The notes: generated by a model not told the origin, from the sequence alone. DNA of 64,000 nucleotides from Proteiniphilum sp. X52 (GCF_003712195.1 NZ_RDSD01000005.1:62001-126000), one strand, 5' to 3'. Shown: positions 24,739 through 34,046, counted from the stretch's first letter. Made by a program: numbers and translations.

Positions 24739-27700
24739 TTACAAACGCGCGTTTTTCATGATGCGGTCATACAGCTCATTCTGTCGCCGCGCTCCTTGGG
24801 TACCGTGGATCACCGTATATGTTTTGATAGGAATATCCAATTTTTCTGTAAAACGGTCTACACTATCCCGTAATCGGTTCAAAGTTTCAATTGTTTCCAA
24901 ATCCGCTGACGGAGCGGGTGAATTGTCAACCGCCGCCTGTCTGGCCGGTGCATTGTTTGCCAGTTTTGCCCGTTCCAGGATCTGTGTGGTGTTCAGCATC
25001 CGGATGGTACCGTTCTTTTGGGCCACATCGAACACGTCAAGGAAACGTTTCACATGCGGGTTTCTCACGGCATCGGCCGTATTCACGAACTCATTGCGGT
25101 GCACCACACCCGCCTCGTCGCGGTCATCACCCCGGCCGGTATATCCTCCGGTACGATATCCTTCTTTGGCCGCATCCCGCTGTTGTTTTGCCACGGCGAT
25201 CTGGCTGGCACCATACGCCACGGCGGCAGCGGCAGCCACGGCACCCAACGCCGGACCTACCACGGGGATTCCCGCCATCGCTTTGAATGCTTCCATGGCG
25301 CTCACAGCGGTAGAAGCAATTACCTGGGCGACGGTGAGGATGAATTGCTTATCGGCATACTTTGCCCGGACCTCGTGCAGTTTCTTTTCCTTTTCTTCTT
25401 CCAACTGCTGAACTTTCCGACTGTTATTCCCGGCCGCCTGGATCATTTTATTGTAGCGACGTTCGATAGCCATTTCTTCAGCTCTGTTGAAGTTGACAGC
25501 GGCATTAATAATATTTGCTCCGGTCTCGGCGATTTTTGAAGCCTCTACACCCCACTTATCAAGAAAATCATTGAGCCACTCTACGTTTAGACCGTAGAGA
25601 AACTCATATAAATCCGTGTACTCATCGCCAATACCGTCCATAATCTCACGTCGGCGCTCTTCAATTTCTTTTAACCGGTCCTCTTCTTCTTTTGCTTTGG
25701 TATCAGCAGCATCCTTTTCAATTGCGGCGATCTCTTCCTGGTTTTTTTTCTCGGCTTCCTGTTCGAGTTTGTACCGACGGTTAGCTTCAGCTATCAACCG
25801 GTCGGTGATCTGCATATCGATATCAACCGTGTCCTGTCCATAGCTTTCATACAGGGCTCTCATTTCAATGAGATGAGCCGACTCCTTTTTATATGATTCA
25901 TCCCTGAATTCTTCTTCGGTAGCTTCTTTCTCCAATAAACCCTGTTTTAATTCGAGGATTTCTCGTTTCTGATTTTCTTTCAACAGCTTCAATTCTTCCT
26001 GAAAGGGATCTTTTTCTTTTTTGTCAGTTTTTGTTGTTTTATTATTGCCATCGACCGTTTCTGTGGTGGAAGCAAATCTGTTATTATAGACACGTTGTGC
26101 AATTTCAAGGTATTCGCTCGCAGTTTCTTCATTATTTTTAATCCATGTTTCTAGCTGGATCTTATCCATTTTATTGAAATTATTCTGTGCTTCCTTTCTC
26201 TTCTCCAGATCCTGAAGCATTTGTTCAGTGGTTTGTCCCGATAGATCCTGAATTAGTTCTTCCAGACCCAGTTTTTGCTGTCCCAACTTTTGTATCTCTG
26301 CCTCTACCTCCCCGATCGTGCTTGGATCAATCACGTATGAAGGCTGTGCAAATGTACCTCCACCGGGGATCGCAACCGTTTTCCCACCTGCTGCCTGCTG
26401 TTTATTCAATAATTCCAACTGCTTCTCCACTTCTTCCAACTCTTTTCGGTATTCTCGGAGTCGGTCTCTGTTAAGCACTTCCAGTTTGGCTTTCTCCGCC
26501 TCAATGAAATCATATACCTTGTCAGTATTGATCGAGAGTATATTACCGTATTTGTCAAATTCTGATATTACACCCGGAATGGTTTGCGAAATAGTCTGCA
26601 TGATCCGGTTTAGTTCGGTTTGTTCTTCGGTTGACAATATAGATTTTTCCTGCAATTCTTCGTAACGTTCCAAAAGAGGGAAAAGATTCACATTCAGATC
26701 AGCTACTTTGTTAATCTGATTATCGAAAGCAATAGATGCCTTTTCCTGGCCTTGTAACAACTTTGTCAGTCCTTCTGCAAATCGAGTAGTGAAGTCATCC
26801 CATCCTGACCGGAATCCGACAAAGAAATTGCCCACCGCCAGCTGTAAATTCTCCCATGCCACTTTTTTCCGGGTAGCAGCATCGGCGGCCGTATCAATGG
26901 CGGGGCCCGCTTTCTCCATTTCACCCTCAATGATTTTCCCGACAGCTGCTACAAAGTCACCTGTCTTTTTCACTTCTTCCTGCAGGCGAACGGCAGAGAT
27001 TCCCAGGTTATCGAGAATGAGCGGTGATTTTCGGCCGATACCGTTGATAATAGACTCTACCAAGTAATCCACGCTCTCACCCGTATCACGGGCTCGATTC
27101 TGGGCAAATTCAAGCAATGTCCCGAGTTGTTTGAGCGGAATATTAAAGTTTTCGGCACGAACAGCCGATTTCATCAAAGTTAGATCGCTCACTAACCCTT
27201 TGGTCTGCCTCCGCAACGAATCAAGGTAGTCCCGGTCGGCAATCCTTTCAAACGCATGTTGAATGCCTTGGGATGCGGCAGCCATCTGTACACCTTCACG
27301 GACAAAGTCGCGTGCTTTCACTGCCAGATCTTTCAACATCATTGCTCCTTTGGTTAACAGGTTTCCGGCAAAAACACCTTTCAGTACGGTAAGGAATCCA
27401 CCTTTACTACTGGTATTATTCAGTATCTTTTGAGTATCTCGAGCGCTTACGTTTAATTCCTTAAGACGCCCATTTATAGCTTCTAATTGTTCACGGTATT
27501 GTTTATATAACGGACTGTCGCCCGGAAGGCTCTGAAGGATAGCGATCAGTTCCCGTTGACGCCTACGCAATTCTTTTATAGAACTACCTGTTAATCCTAT
27601 CGAATCAGTTAATTTATCATACTCCCGGATTAACCTTTTAACCTGAAGTTCCTGTTTGGAAGTATCCTCTCCTTCCTTTTTCAGTTTTCGTATTTCTTTG

Positions 27701-27801
27701 TTCAGCTCCTTTACTTCCTCATCTATTTCACGCATCCGTTTGCGTGCCTGATCGTTGCCAATCACGATCTCCAGTTGTGCCCGATCTATTCTCAAACTCA
27801 T
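24739..27801 (-). CDS. Tail tape measure protein
   Basis: 1020 residues. The N-terminal 150 residues are coiled-coil (EIDEEVKELNKEIRKLKKEG), with more heptad-rich regions at about 590-720 and 770-830. A hydrophobic Ala/Gly-rich segment near 850-890 (VVGPALGAVAAAAAVAYGAS) precedes GGYTGRG and a C-terminal coiled coil. Very long, helical, with a hydrophobic patch: the pattern of tape measures that set tail length and help DNA pass the membrane. The family rule of about 1.5 angstrom of tail per residue suggests a tail around 150 nm. Confidence 0.88.
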   Translation of the reverse strand: MSLRIDRAQLEIVIGNDQARKRMREIDEEVKELNKEIRKLKKEGEDTSKQELQVKRLIREYDKLTDSIGLTGSSIKELRRRQRELIAILQSLPGDSPLYKQYREQLEAINGRLKELNVSARDTQKILNNTSSKGGFLTVLKGVFAGNLLTKGAMMLKDLAVKARDFVREGVQMAAASQGIQHAFERIADRDYLDSLRRQTKGLVSDLTLMKSAVRAENFNIPLKQLGTLLEFAQNRARDTGESVDYLVESIINGIGRKSPLILDNLGISAVRLQEEVKKTGDFVAAVGKIIEGEMEKAGPAIDTAADAATRKKVAWENLQLAVGNFFVGFRSGWDDFTTRFAEGLTKLLQGQEKASIAFDNQINKVADLNVNLFPLLERYEELQEKSILSTEEQTELNRIMQTISQTIPGVISEFDKYGNILSINTDKVYDFIEAEKAKLEVLNRDRLREYRKELEEVEKQLELLNKQQAAGGKTVAIPGGGTFAQPSYVIDPSTIGEVEAEIQKLGQQKLGLEELIQDLSGQTTEQMLQDLEKRKEAQNNFNKMDKIQLETWIKNNEETASEYLEIAQRVYNNRFASTTETVDGNNKTTKTDKKEKDPFQEELKLLKENQKREILELKQGLLEKEATEEEFRDESYKKESAHLIEMRALYESYGQDTVDIDMQITDRLIAEANRRYKLEQEAEKKNQEEIAAIEKDAADTKAKEEEDRLKEIEERRREIMDGIGDEYTDLYEFLYGLNVEWLNDFLDKWGVEASKIAETGANIINAAVNFNRAEEMAIERRYNKMIQAAGNNSRKVQQLEEEKEKKLHEVRAKYADKQFILTVAQVIASTAVSAMEAFKAMAGIPVVGPALGAVAAAAAVAYGASQIAVAKQQRDAAKEGYRTGGYTGRGDDRDEAGVVHRNEFVNTADAVRNPHVKRFLDVFDVAQKNGTIRMLNTTQILERAKLANNAPARQAAVDNSPAPSADLETIETLNRLRDSVDRFTEKLDIPIKTYTVIHGTQGARRQNELYDRIMKNARL

Positions 27802-28247
27802 AGTGATGTCTCAATTTTATTTGTAATTATTTTCTTAAGGCGTGCCAACTCATAATCAGTAAACTCATACATTAAAATCCCGATCAATCGGTTCAAGCTT
27901 CCGTACACGTTCTTACTATACCAACTCACATCTTTTGGCTTTTTCTTCATGGTATTTTCCTTAATTCCCCATATCAATTGGTTGGTATTCGTTTCCATTT
28001 TAGAGGGCTTTTTTTTATGCTTCCGGATTTCAATGAAACGACCGTAGTCAAAGAAAGAGATACGAAGACCTCTTTGGATACCGCGTTTGAAAGTCTCGTA
28101 ATCCAGGATGTCATGTAAATCCCCTTCAAAGATTATTTTTTTCTTCTCAAGGGTATCCTGCAACAAATCCACCACGAACTCTCCATGTTGGCTCAGGACT
28201 TCTTCCTGGAACAGGAATTCAATATCTTCTCTTGTCGGTTCCGCCAT
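27798..28247 (-). CDS. Phage protein of unknown function before tape measure
   Basis: 149 residues, 4-base overlap with the tape-measure start. The position directly before a tape measure is usually taken by tail-assembly chaperones, and the protein is helical and basic, but it shows no frameshift signal or family match that I recognise. Confidence 0.5.
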   Translation of the reverse strand: MAEPTREDIEFLFQEEVLSQHGEFVVDLLQDTLEKKKIIFEGDLHDILDYETFKRGIQRGLRISFFDYGRFIEIRKHKKKPSKMETNTNQLIWGIKENTMKKKPKDVSWYSKNVYGSLNRLIGILMYEFTDYELARLKKIITNKIETSL

Positions 28248-28258
28248 ATCTGTATTTT

Positions 28259-29410
28259 TTATTCCGGTTCATCCAGCCAGTGGCCGCTATCCATCCAGAT
28301 GCCTTCGTCATCCCATACGCCGTGTTCCAGAATCCATTCCAGGTACCTCATATAATCCCAGGTGTCGTTCTCGTCGGCAAAACGGAAAGTAAACACCAGT
28401 GATTTATTGATTCCTTTCAACCGATTGATGCTGTTTTTCGATTCCGTCACAAAAACCTTCCGGGGTGTGCCGTTCACATAGATGTACACATCGGGGCTCA
28501 TGAAGAGATCCCGCCACATCAGGTATTCATCCCGGAGGAATATCTTGCCGGTACTGGCCTCAAAAGTTTCATTCTCCCGCTGGTTCCACTTACGTGAAAT
28601 ATGGTGCACTTTACCTTCTTCGAAAGAGGCATTGACGTTCTGGATCACCTCACCGCGGATATACAATGTTTCTGGAACACCGAAACTGTTCATAAATACC
28701 AGTTGGGTGAGGTTAGGGTAGGTGCTCCGATCGATCAGGTATTCCACGTTGTAGCTGTCATTGCCTACCCGGTAGAACAGGCAGTTGTCCGACGCAATGG
28801 ATGGGAAGTAGCTTTTGATCCGACTGAAAGATGTGTCGAATGCGAAAAATCCGGTCTTACCGGATTCTATCGACACATAAGGCGTATTCATTATCTGGCC
28901 GGAGCTATGCAGGTAGTACATCCGGGCACTGACCTGGACACCGGTATTTTTAAAATAGTAGGTCAAAAACTCCTTGCCTCCGGGCATGGTGATTTTTTTC
29001 AGGTACTGTGTAGTGAGGAAGAGATCTCCTTTGAATTTTTCGGCCGGGATGTTCGATTTCATGCGGCTGTAAATCACATCGCAGCTTTTGGTTCCATCCA
29101 CTCCCAGGATGAACTGGAAATTCTCCTTAATTTGCGTGTTCTCGCCACCGATCACCAGTTCCTGGTTCTTCCTGCGTAGATACATCGACAGGATCTCTTT
29201 CAGCCCTTTTATTTCTAACCTGAAGTTGTAAGGCTTGTAACTTTCACTCAATATCGTGTTCCCCGCTTCATTTTTGATGATGAAATCTCGTGGGTCTGAT
29301 ACCGGTGATGCGTAAAGATCCGGGAACATGCTGCTCAGACTCACTTCCGGGAGACCTTGCAATGTGCCCCACCACGATGGCGGCGGAAGAATAATAATAG
29401 GATCGTCCAT
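28259..29410 (-). CDS. Phage virion protein of unknown function
   Basis: 383 residues, beta-rich, starting MDDPIIILPPPSWW and ending in Trp/Asp-rich repeats (GVWDDEGIWMDSGHWLDEPE, the last 20 residues). It lies 19 bases after the stop of the preceding gene. In this order (portal, 321-residue protein, this gene) it is likely to be a head-tail connector or tail protein. No domain recognised. Confidence 0.5.
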   Translation of the reverse strand: MDDPIIILPPPSWWGTLQGLPEVSLSSMFPDLYASPVSDPRDFIIKNEAGNTILSESYKPYNFRLEIKGLKEILSMYLRRKNQELVIGGENTQIKENFQFILGVDGTKSCDVIYSRMKSNIPAEKFKGDLFLTTQYLKKITMPGGKEFLTYYFKNTGVQVSARMYYLHSSGQIMNTPYVSIESGKTGFFAFDTSFSRIKSYFPSIASDNCLFYRVGNDSYNVEYLIDRSTYPNLTQLVFMNSFGVPETLYIRGEVIQNVNASFEEGKVHHISRKWNQRENETFEASTGKIFLRDEYLMWRDLFMSPDVYIYVNGTPRKVFVTESKNSINRLKGINKSLVFTFRFADENDTWDYMRYLEWILEHGVWDDEGIWMDSGHWLDEPE

Positions 29411-29429
29411 AACTACGTTTTCAACATTT

Positions 29430-30395
29430 TCACACCTTCATGTATTTGTTTCTCGGATGATTGTTCGGAAGCAACGGGAATAGGATCCCCTTCCCGTTCC
29501 GTTCATTCTTGAAATCGGCGATGGCCTCTTTTCCCTGTTGTTCCAGGTCTCGCGAAAAGGCAAATATTTCTTCCATGGTAGCCGGATCCGATGCGTTCAT
29601 CGTCTGCTGTTCGGCCTTGAAATTCCTGATCACGCCGAACGGGATGACTGCCAGCGGCATCCGCCGTAGCGCGATGCTCATGGCCAGCAACGGGATGGCC
29701 GGATAGATCCATTCTTTCAACTCCTCCTCTTCGGGCGTGAGTTCCGGATCCGTGGTTTGACCTGAATATTTTTCATACAGCTCTTTACCCAGGGTGGGAC
29801 GGATATATTTCCGTTCCACATCCCGTACGAACGGGGATATCATCACGAAAAAACGGCTGGACCTATCAATAGGATAATAGCTGTCGAACTCTTCGGCCGA
29901 CCGGATCAACTGCTTTTTGATGGCCTTCCGCGTCGGAGTATCCAGCCATTCCGCGATCTCCTTTTCATCCATCCAGTCAATCAAGCGATCCACTGCACGG
30001 TAGTAATTCTCCATTTGGATCTCATCATCCCGTTCCAGTTGCCATTGCCATGGTAACTTTTCTTTATCCGGATCCATTTTCACTTTCCGGCCGCTATCCT
30101 CATGGCTGACGTCGTTTTTCCGGTACATCATGAACGTGGCATAGATGGCAATCGGCAATTGCACCCGTTCCAACAAATCATTCTCCAGTTCTTTTTGCTC
30201 CGGAGTGAGATCCTGATCCGGATTCTTATAATGATCTTCGGCACGTTTGAAAACATTCCTACCGATGATTTTTATCAGCTCCTCTTCCGCCAGGACAATG
30301 TCCTGTTCAATCTTGGCGAAGTCATTGTTCGCATAGTAGTTGCCGGTCAGTCGCCGCAACTCCTCATTCCCTTTATTGTCTTTATTGAAAATCAT
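29430..30395 (-). CDS. Putative head-completion protein after portal
   Basis: 321 residues, helical, with Arg/Glu-rich amphipathic helices (AKIEQDIVLAEEELIKIIG). It follows portal by 11 bases. Proteins of this length directly after portal are common in Bacteroidetes phages and may be adaptors. Assignment from position; family name not certain. Confidence 0.5.
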   Translation of the reverse strand: MIFNKDNKGNEELRRLTGNYYANNDFAKIEQDIVLAEEELIKIIGRNVFKRAEDHYKNPDQDLTPEQKELENDLLERVQLPIAIYATFMMYRKNDVSHEDSGRKVKMDPDKEKLPWQWQLERDDEIQMENYYRAVDRLIDWMDEKEIAEWLDTPTRKAIKKQLIRSAEEFDSYYPIDRSSRFFVMISPFVRDVERKYIRPTLGKELYEKYSGQTTDPELTPEEEELKEWIYPAIPLLAMSIALRRMPLAVIPFGVIRNFKAEQQTMNASDPATMEEIFAFSRDLEQQGKEAIADFKNERNGKGILFPLLPNNHPRNKYMKV

Positions 30396-30406
30396 GATCG
30401 TAGAAA

Positions 30407-31819
30407 TTAAATCTGGTTTGTCATCCGGTCCCCGGCGCTCACGTTGTTCTCCTTATTCACTGCCAGGCGGTATATCCCCATGTCGATATTCTTCCCCGGG
30501 AAATTGATCCGGAACGCACGGTTGATAGGTTCAAAGACTATATCTTCAGCGATCTGCGTATCCGCCGCATAGAATATTTTCAGCGCGTAAATCATTTGGC
30601 TGCCGCTGTCACCCTTACCGTCAATGATAATATTTGACAATGCAGGATTCAATCCGAATCCGGAAGTGGTTGAGCTGTCTGCGATATTGGAGATCTTACT
30701 TTGCGCTTCGATAAACTTGTCGATGTTCATTTCGATCTGTTCTACTTTCCAGACGCACCTATTGCCTTGGTCATCCGTAAAGTCGATACTCTCCAGGAAC
30801 TTTCCCGTATTCTTTTTCCCGGAGAGCACTTTCGCAATCGTTTCGGTCAGTTCGTCCCGCAACTTCTGCATGCGGATCTCGATCTCTTTTTCGCTTTCCT
30901 CCGGATACTGTTCTACCAGTTTATCGTACTTCTCTTCCCAGTACTCCCGTGGAACATGTACGTGGTATGCTGCCGCGATCATGTTCTCCGTGAGATACTG
31001 TATGATCTCCGGAAGATCGTTTGCCCGTTTCACCCATGGCACGGCACCCAGAAACGATGCCACGCTGTAATATTTGTGTCCCCAACTGCGGAGCGAATGG
31101 TAATCCATGCACACCGGATATCTTCCCGGATCCTGCATGTTGAACCGTGCGTATTTCTCCAGTTCCTTGGGATAATTGCTCTCGAAATTCCCAATGTAAA
31201 AAGTATCCACGTCATCCAGCGACTTGTCTTTCCCCGGATAACCCATCCGGCAATCGGTGGAATGCAATGCCTTTATCCGGGAGATCCACGGTTTGCCCAG
31301 CCGCCGGCTACGTGCGGAGTGGTACCGTGCAAAAAAACCGCCGGAATGATTGAACTCGATCAGCGCGTCACGCACGTATTGGCGGTAATCCCATGAATCC
31401 AGCCACGCCTGGATCTCCTTGTCCTCCGTCCATTCTTTCCGGATCTCGTTATTCTCCAGTTTCAGGGAATAGAGAAACGGGCCCTGGCCGTATTGCAATC
31501 CCAATTTCCGGGAGAGGATCCCCGGCGCGAGGTTGTTTTTCTCCAGCAAATCCCGCATTTCGGCCGGCATATTGTTATTGTAGCCGTATGGCACCATCTC
31601 CACACCTCCATAGATTACCTTCTCCTGTTCCCATGGTCCGGTAAATTTACTCGACGGCGCATAGAAGGTATATTCCGTGTCAAGGCCGGTTATCGCATAA
31701 ACTCCCGTCTGGACTTTCGCAAAACTCACTCCTCCTAAATGCTTTGGTTTCTCGGGATCATATCCGGAGCCGGAGCGGTTTTCTGCCGGGATCATTCCCT
31801 CCTGTTTTGATTCACTCAT
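30407..31819 (-). CDS. Portal protein
   Basis: 470 residues, the usual length. It starts with a low-complexity N-terminus (NRSGSGYDPEKPKHLGG), then the YGYNNNMPAEMRDLLEKNN region and central helices and a long acidic-basic stem (ESEKEIEIRMQKLRDELTE), a general portal pattern with a final ADTQIAEDIVFEPINRAFRI segment. It forms the dodecameric ring at the head vertex. A 100-base part of the N-terminal coding region is repeated next to attR (51,841-51,940). The terminase gene is 5.9 kb upstream, so the normal terminase-portal pair is split by cargo. Confidence 0.72.
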   Translation of the reverse strand: MSESKQEGMIPAENRSGSGYDPEKPKHLGGVSFAKVQTGVYAITGLDTEYTFYAPSSKFTGPWEQEKVIYGGVEMVPYGYNNNMPAEMRDLLEKNNLAPGILSRKLGLQYGQGPFLYSLKLENNEIRKEWTEDKEIQAWLDSWDYRQYVRDALIEFNHSGGFFARYHSARSRRLGKPWISRIKALHSTDCRMGYPGKDKSLDDVDTFYIGNFESNYPKELEKYARFNMQDPGRYPVCMDYHSLRSWGHKYYSVASFLGAVPWVKRANDLPEIIQYLTENMIAAAYHVHVPREYWEEKYDKLVEQYPEESEKEIEIRMQKLRDELTETIAKVLSGKKNTGKFLESIDFTDDQGNRCVWKVEQIEMNIDKFIEAQSKISNIADSSTTSGFGLNPALSNIIIDGKGDSGSQMIYALKIFYAADTQIAEDIVFEPINRAFRINFPGKNIDMGIYRLAVNKENNVSAGDRMTNQI

Positions 31820-31831
31820 GATTTATGTGAT

Positions 31832-32104
31832 TTAATTCAGTTCCAATTTTTCACCATTGAACTCCATCAGGAGCGGCTGATAGCAACGTTTCGTCTCGTT
31901 CGTATCGAGATCGACGAAATAGAGCAGGTAATCTTTCCACGGATGTTTATCATCCCGATTCTGGGGTGCCAACCGGGCGCGCCTCACCTCGCTGATCCCG
32001 TGGCTTTTTCTTTTCGTCGCGCTGAACGTCATGAAAGCAAAGGAGAAACACTCTCCCCTGTTACTTAATTTCCGCATTTCCGCAATCGCTTTATACAGAT
32101 CCAT
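31832..32104 (-). CDS. Small phage protein before portal
   Basis: 90 residues from the ATG at 32,104 (MDLYKAIAEMRKLSNRGE). A longer frame reaches 32,161 but lies within the hicB terminators. Pattern: helix, then ARLAPQNRDDKHPWKDYLLY. Co-transcribed with portal, 12-base gap. Function unknown. Confidence 0.5.
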   Translation of the reverse strand: MDLYKAIAEMRKLSNRGECFSFAFMTFSATKRKSHGISEVRRARLAPQNRDDKHPWKDYLLYFVDLDTNETKRCYQPLLMEFNGEKLELN

Positions 32105-32150
32105 CTTTTTTACATCAAAATTAGTTTGATCGACAGCGGGAAAAAAGGAC

Positions 32151-32181
32151 AAAAAAAGCACCCACCGAAAAGAGTGAGTGC
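32151..32181 (-). terminator. Second terminator after hicB
   Basis: Minus-strand hairpin GCACTCAC (32,181-32,174) with GTGGGTGC (32,165-32,158), one mismatch, followed by seven T. Confidence 0.7.
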
Positions 32182-32186
32182 CTATT

Positions 32187-32216
32187 AAAAAAACCGCCCC
32201 CGATAATCGGGAGCGG
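32187..32216 (-). terminator. First terminator after hicB
   Basis: Minus-strand GC-rich stem (CCGCTCCCGATT with its complement, 32,216-32,194), followed by seven T. Two terminators in a row separate the toxin-antitoxin operon from the portal operon. Confidence 0.8.
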
Positions 32217-32245
32217 CCGTCAGTGAAATTACATAAGTGTATTAA

Positions 32246-32659
32246 TCAAACGAAATTCACTTGACTCAATTCATTTGCAAAACGATGGATCCCTGTTTCA
32301 ATTTTCTGGATCGTTTCCGGACGCGGTTTCTTTACCCCGTTCAAATAATGGCTTAACTGGCGTTGATTGATACCGGTAATTTTTTCCAATCCGGATAACG
32401 AAAGCATATCCGAATAGTGAGCTAAGAACGAAGCGGCATCATATTTAAACGTAAATTCTAAATCCCCAGGAAACTCTTTCCCTTTTTCGGCGTATAAAGC
32501 TTTCATTTCGTCGGCCGATGCATAAAAGTCATCGATACACTCCTGTACGGAATGTCCTTCACCTAATAACCCAAACGATAATCCATACTCTTTGTCAGGA
32601 TCTATAACAGCTTCAAAACGCTTGTCGGGACCGGTTTCAATAATCACATCTATTTTCAT
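32246..32659 (-). CDS. hicB: HicB-family antitoxin with C-terminal HTH
   Basis: 137 residues. The N-terminal half (1-60) has the HicB pseudo-RNase-H fold pattern (DYGLSFGLLGEGHSVQECID), where YGLSFGL and EGHSVQE are typical. The C-terminal part (about 83-120, GLEKITGINQRQLSHYLNG) is an XRE-type helix-turn-helix that can bind the operator. It neutralises the HicA toxin encoded upstream. Transcribed after hicA with a 29-base gap. Confidence 0.88.
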   Translation of the reverse strand: MKIDVIIETGPDKRFEAVIDPDKEYGLSFGLLGEGHSVQECIDDFYASADEMKALYAEKGKEFPGDLEFTFKYDAASFLAHYSDMLSLSGLEKITGINQRQLSHYLNGVKKPRPETIQKIETGIHRFANELSQVNFV

Positions 32660-32688
32660 ATTTTTTCCTCCGTTTTTTTACTCAGGGG

Positions 32689-32877
32689 TTAAAGCTTAAC
32701 CCCTGAGTCTTTACTGATTGATTTCATTGTTCCAAACTTGGCTTCCTCCGATCTGTGATAGCTGAGCGGGAACTCTTTCCCGGTAATCGGACTGTACCAT
32801 ATCGGATGTCTTTTCCCATCACATAGCCAGTAACAGCCGGCTTTCTTCAGTTTCTTTTCAATCTCTGAGTACTTCAT
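32689..32877 (-). CDS. hicA: HicA-family mRNA interferase toxin
   Basis: 62 residues, the usual size. Pattern: MKYSEIEKKLKKAGCYWLCD, then GKRHPIWYSPITGK with the catalytic histidine, and a final GTMKSISKDSG, which matches HicA toxins that cut mRNA. The pair with hicB lies inside the prophage cargo island and may stabilise the prophage or act against other phages. Controlled by an operator that overlaps the promoter at 32,908-32,973. Confidence 0.9.
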   Translation of the reverse strand: MKYSEIEKKLKKAGCYWLCDGKRHPIWYSPITGKEFPLSYHRSEEAKFGTMKSISKDSGVKL

Positions 32878-32907
32878 AATGTCAATGTCCGTTTGATTAA
32901 TACCTTA

Positions 32908-32973
32908 CAAAGGTAGTATATTTAATACTAATAAACAAGCAAAACCGGAACAAAAAGTATTATATTTAATACT
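32908..32973 (-). promoter_or_regulatory. hicAB promoter with two palindromic operators
   Basis: On the minus strand TACCTTTG (32,915-32,908) fits the -7 consensus, with TTG about 20 bases upstream. Two palindromes with identical arms, AGTAT-N5-ATACT (32,915-32,929) and AGTAT-N8-ATACT (32,956-32,973), lie at the -7/-33 spacer and upstream. They are probably the HicB or HicAB binding sites for autoregulation. Confidence 0.65.
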
Positions 32974-33016
32974 GTTTAACAAGATACGGCCGACAAACTG
33001 CCGGCCGCTCCTCGTA

Positions 33017-33319
33017 TCATTCATTACCTCCTTTTCTTTTTGGCATTGATATTTCACATTCTGCAATCTTTTGGAATAAATCGCTTAGGTCGTAAAGAAA
33101 AAAGTACATGTCAGAGGGTAATCCAAACCTGTGATGAATGCGTGATCTGTGATCGTCGTCAGTATCACTCAATATTGTAACCAGTGTACGAATAACGGAA
33201 TCTATACTTTCTTTAGCATCCGATTGTTCTTTCAAGAATTCAAAAAAAGGCTCCACGTTCACCAATTTATTCGTGTATGGATTGAGAGCCATTACGGGAT
33301 TAGGTAAATTGTCTTTCAT
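33017..33319 (-). CDS. Small phage cargo protein, third of coupled set
   Basis: 100 residues from the ATG at 33,319, which has a clear ribosome site (AGGAGGTCGCG) directly before it and overlaps the stop of the previous gene by 4 bases. Helical and acidic, no known family. The upstream frame to 33,394 is not needed. Confidence 0.6.
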   Translation of the reverse strand: MKDNLPNPVMALNPYTNKLVNVEPFFEFLKEQSDAKESIDSVIRTLVTILSDTDDDHRSRIHHRFGLPSDMYFFLYDLSDLFQKIAECEISMPKRKGGNE

Positions 33320-33585
33320 CGCGACCTCCTTTCCCGGGTAACCGTAAAGTGAATATAATACTTTCCCGTCCAGCATGCAATGGCGTCCTCCCAATGGATT
33401 CGTCCCTCAAATTGCCTTACCGGTGTTTCCGCATCATGAACTTTGTCTATTTTGGCAAGGATCTCTTCTATTCTTTCCTTGAACTTCCCAAGTGTAGTGT
33501 CACTGAATCTCTCACGATAACGGGCAGGTATTCCGTTGGAGTTGATTTTTTTACTTTTGGATATTACCGGTTTATTTCCTTTCAT
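33316..33585 (-). CDS. Small basic phage protein, second of coupled set
   Basis: 89 residues from the ATG at 33,585, with ribosome site AAGGAGGTGCGGT. It starts inside the stop of the preceding 60-residue gene and ends inside the next start (ATGA overlaps). Lys/Arg-rich N-terminus (KGNKPVISKSKKINSNG). Unknown function. Confidence 0.6.
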   Translation of the reverse strand: MKGNKPVISKSKKINSNGIPARYRERFSDTTLGKFKERIEEILAKIDKVHDAETPVRQFEGRIHWEDAIACWTGKYYIHFTVTRERRSR

Positions 33586-33764
33586 ACCGCACCTCCTTCC
33601 GTTTGCAAGGTAGTGGTGAAAACTCTGCCGCAATGGCGGTAAGTGAATGATGCCCGGCTGTTGCCACGGTTGAAAACTCCACAAGCACTAATAAGGACGG
33701 CTCCCCTGGGAAGTGTTGCCTGGGCCCGGTCGAAAAACCGGTCTTGTCTTTCTTTTTCTTTCAT
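33582..33764 (-). CDS. Small Arg-rich phage protein, first of coupled set
   Basis: 60 residues from the ATG at 33,764 (MKEKERQDRFFDRAQATLPR). It ends in an ATGA overlap with the next gene. The pattern with GAVLISACGVFNRGN is one that I associate with short proteins in Bacteroidetes mobile elements, without a known role. The frame is open upstream to 33,926 across a structured region, which I regard as leader rather than coding. Confidence 0.5.
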   Translation of the reverse strand: MKEKERQDRFFDRAQATLPRGAVLISACGVFNRGNSRASFTYRHCGRVFTTTLQTEGGAV

Positions 33765-34046
33765 TTTTTGTAGATCTTTAAAAATGATTAGTATTAGTGC
33801 GGAAATAAAAAGAGGGTTCCGCTTTCCCGTTGATCTACACCTCTCAGAGGCAGCCGGTGCATTAGCAGCCGGCACGGGGGTCAGAACCCAAATATCATAA
33901 AGTATAGGCATAAAAAATGCCCGCAAACTGGCGAGCCTTACCCGCCCCTGAGAATGTAGATCGATGCAAATATCGGGATAATTTTTTAACCGGCAAAGAA
34001 AAAAACCGGAATTTTTTTTGGGGATAGCAAATATGGACTTACCAGT
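33765..34046 (-). other. Structured leader upstream of the three coupled genes
   Basis: The 282-base gap contains a long-range inverted repeat: GATCTACA and CTCAG (33,832-33,847) are complementary to CTGAG and TGTAGATC (33,948-33,962), enclosing about 100 bases. Inside are GGCAT-AAAAA-ATGCC (near 33,907-33,921) and two CAGCCGG copies. On the minus strand, TGTAGATC-type sequence recurs a third time just before the first ATG. This looks like folded leader RNA; no known riboswitch class recognised. Confidence 0.4.

Noticed and set aside
32116-32123. TAATTTTG as promoter of the portal operon
   Set aside because: It fits the -7 box but would place transcription start only a few bases before the ATG at 32,104, and no spaced TTTG is visible.
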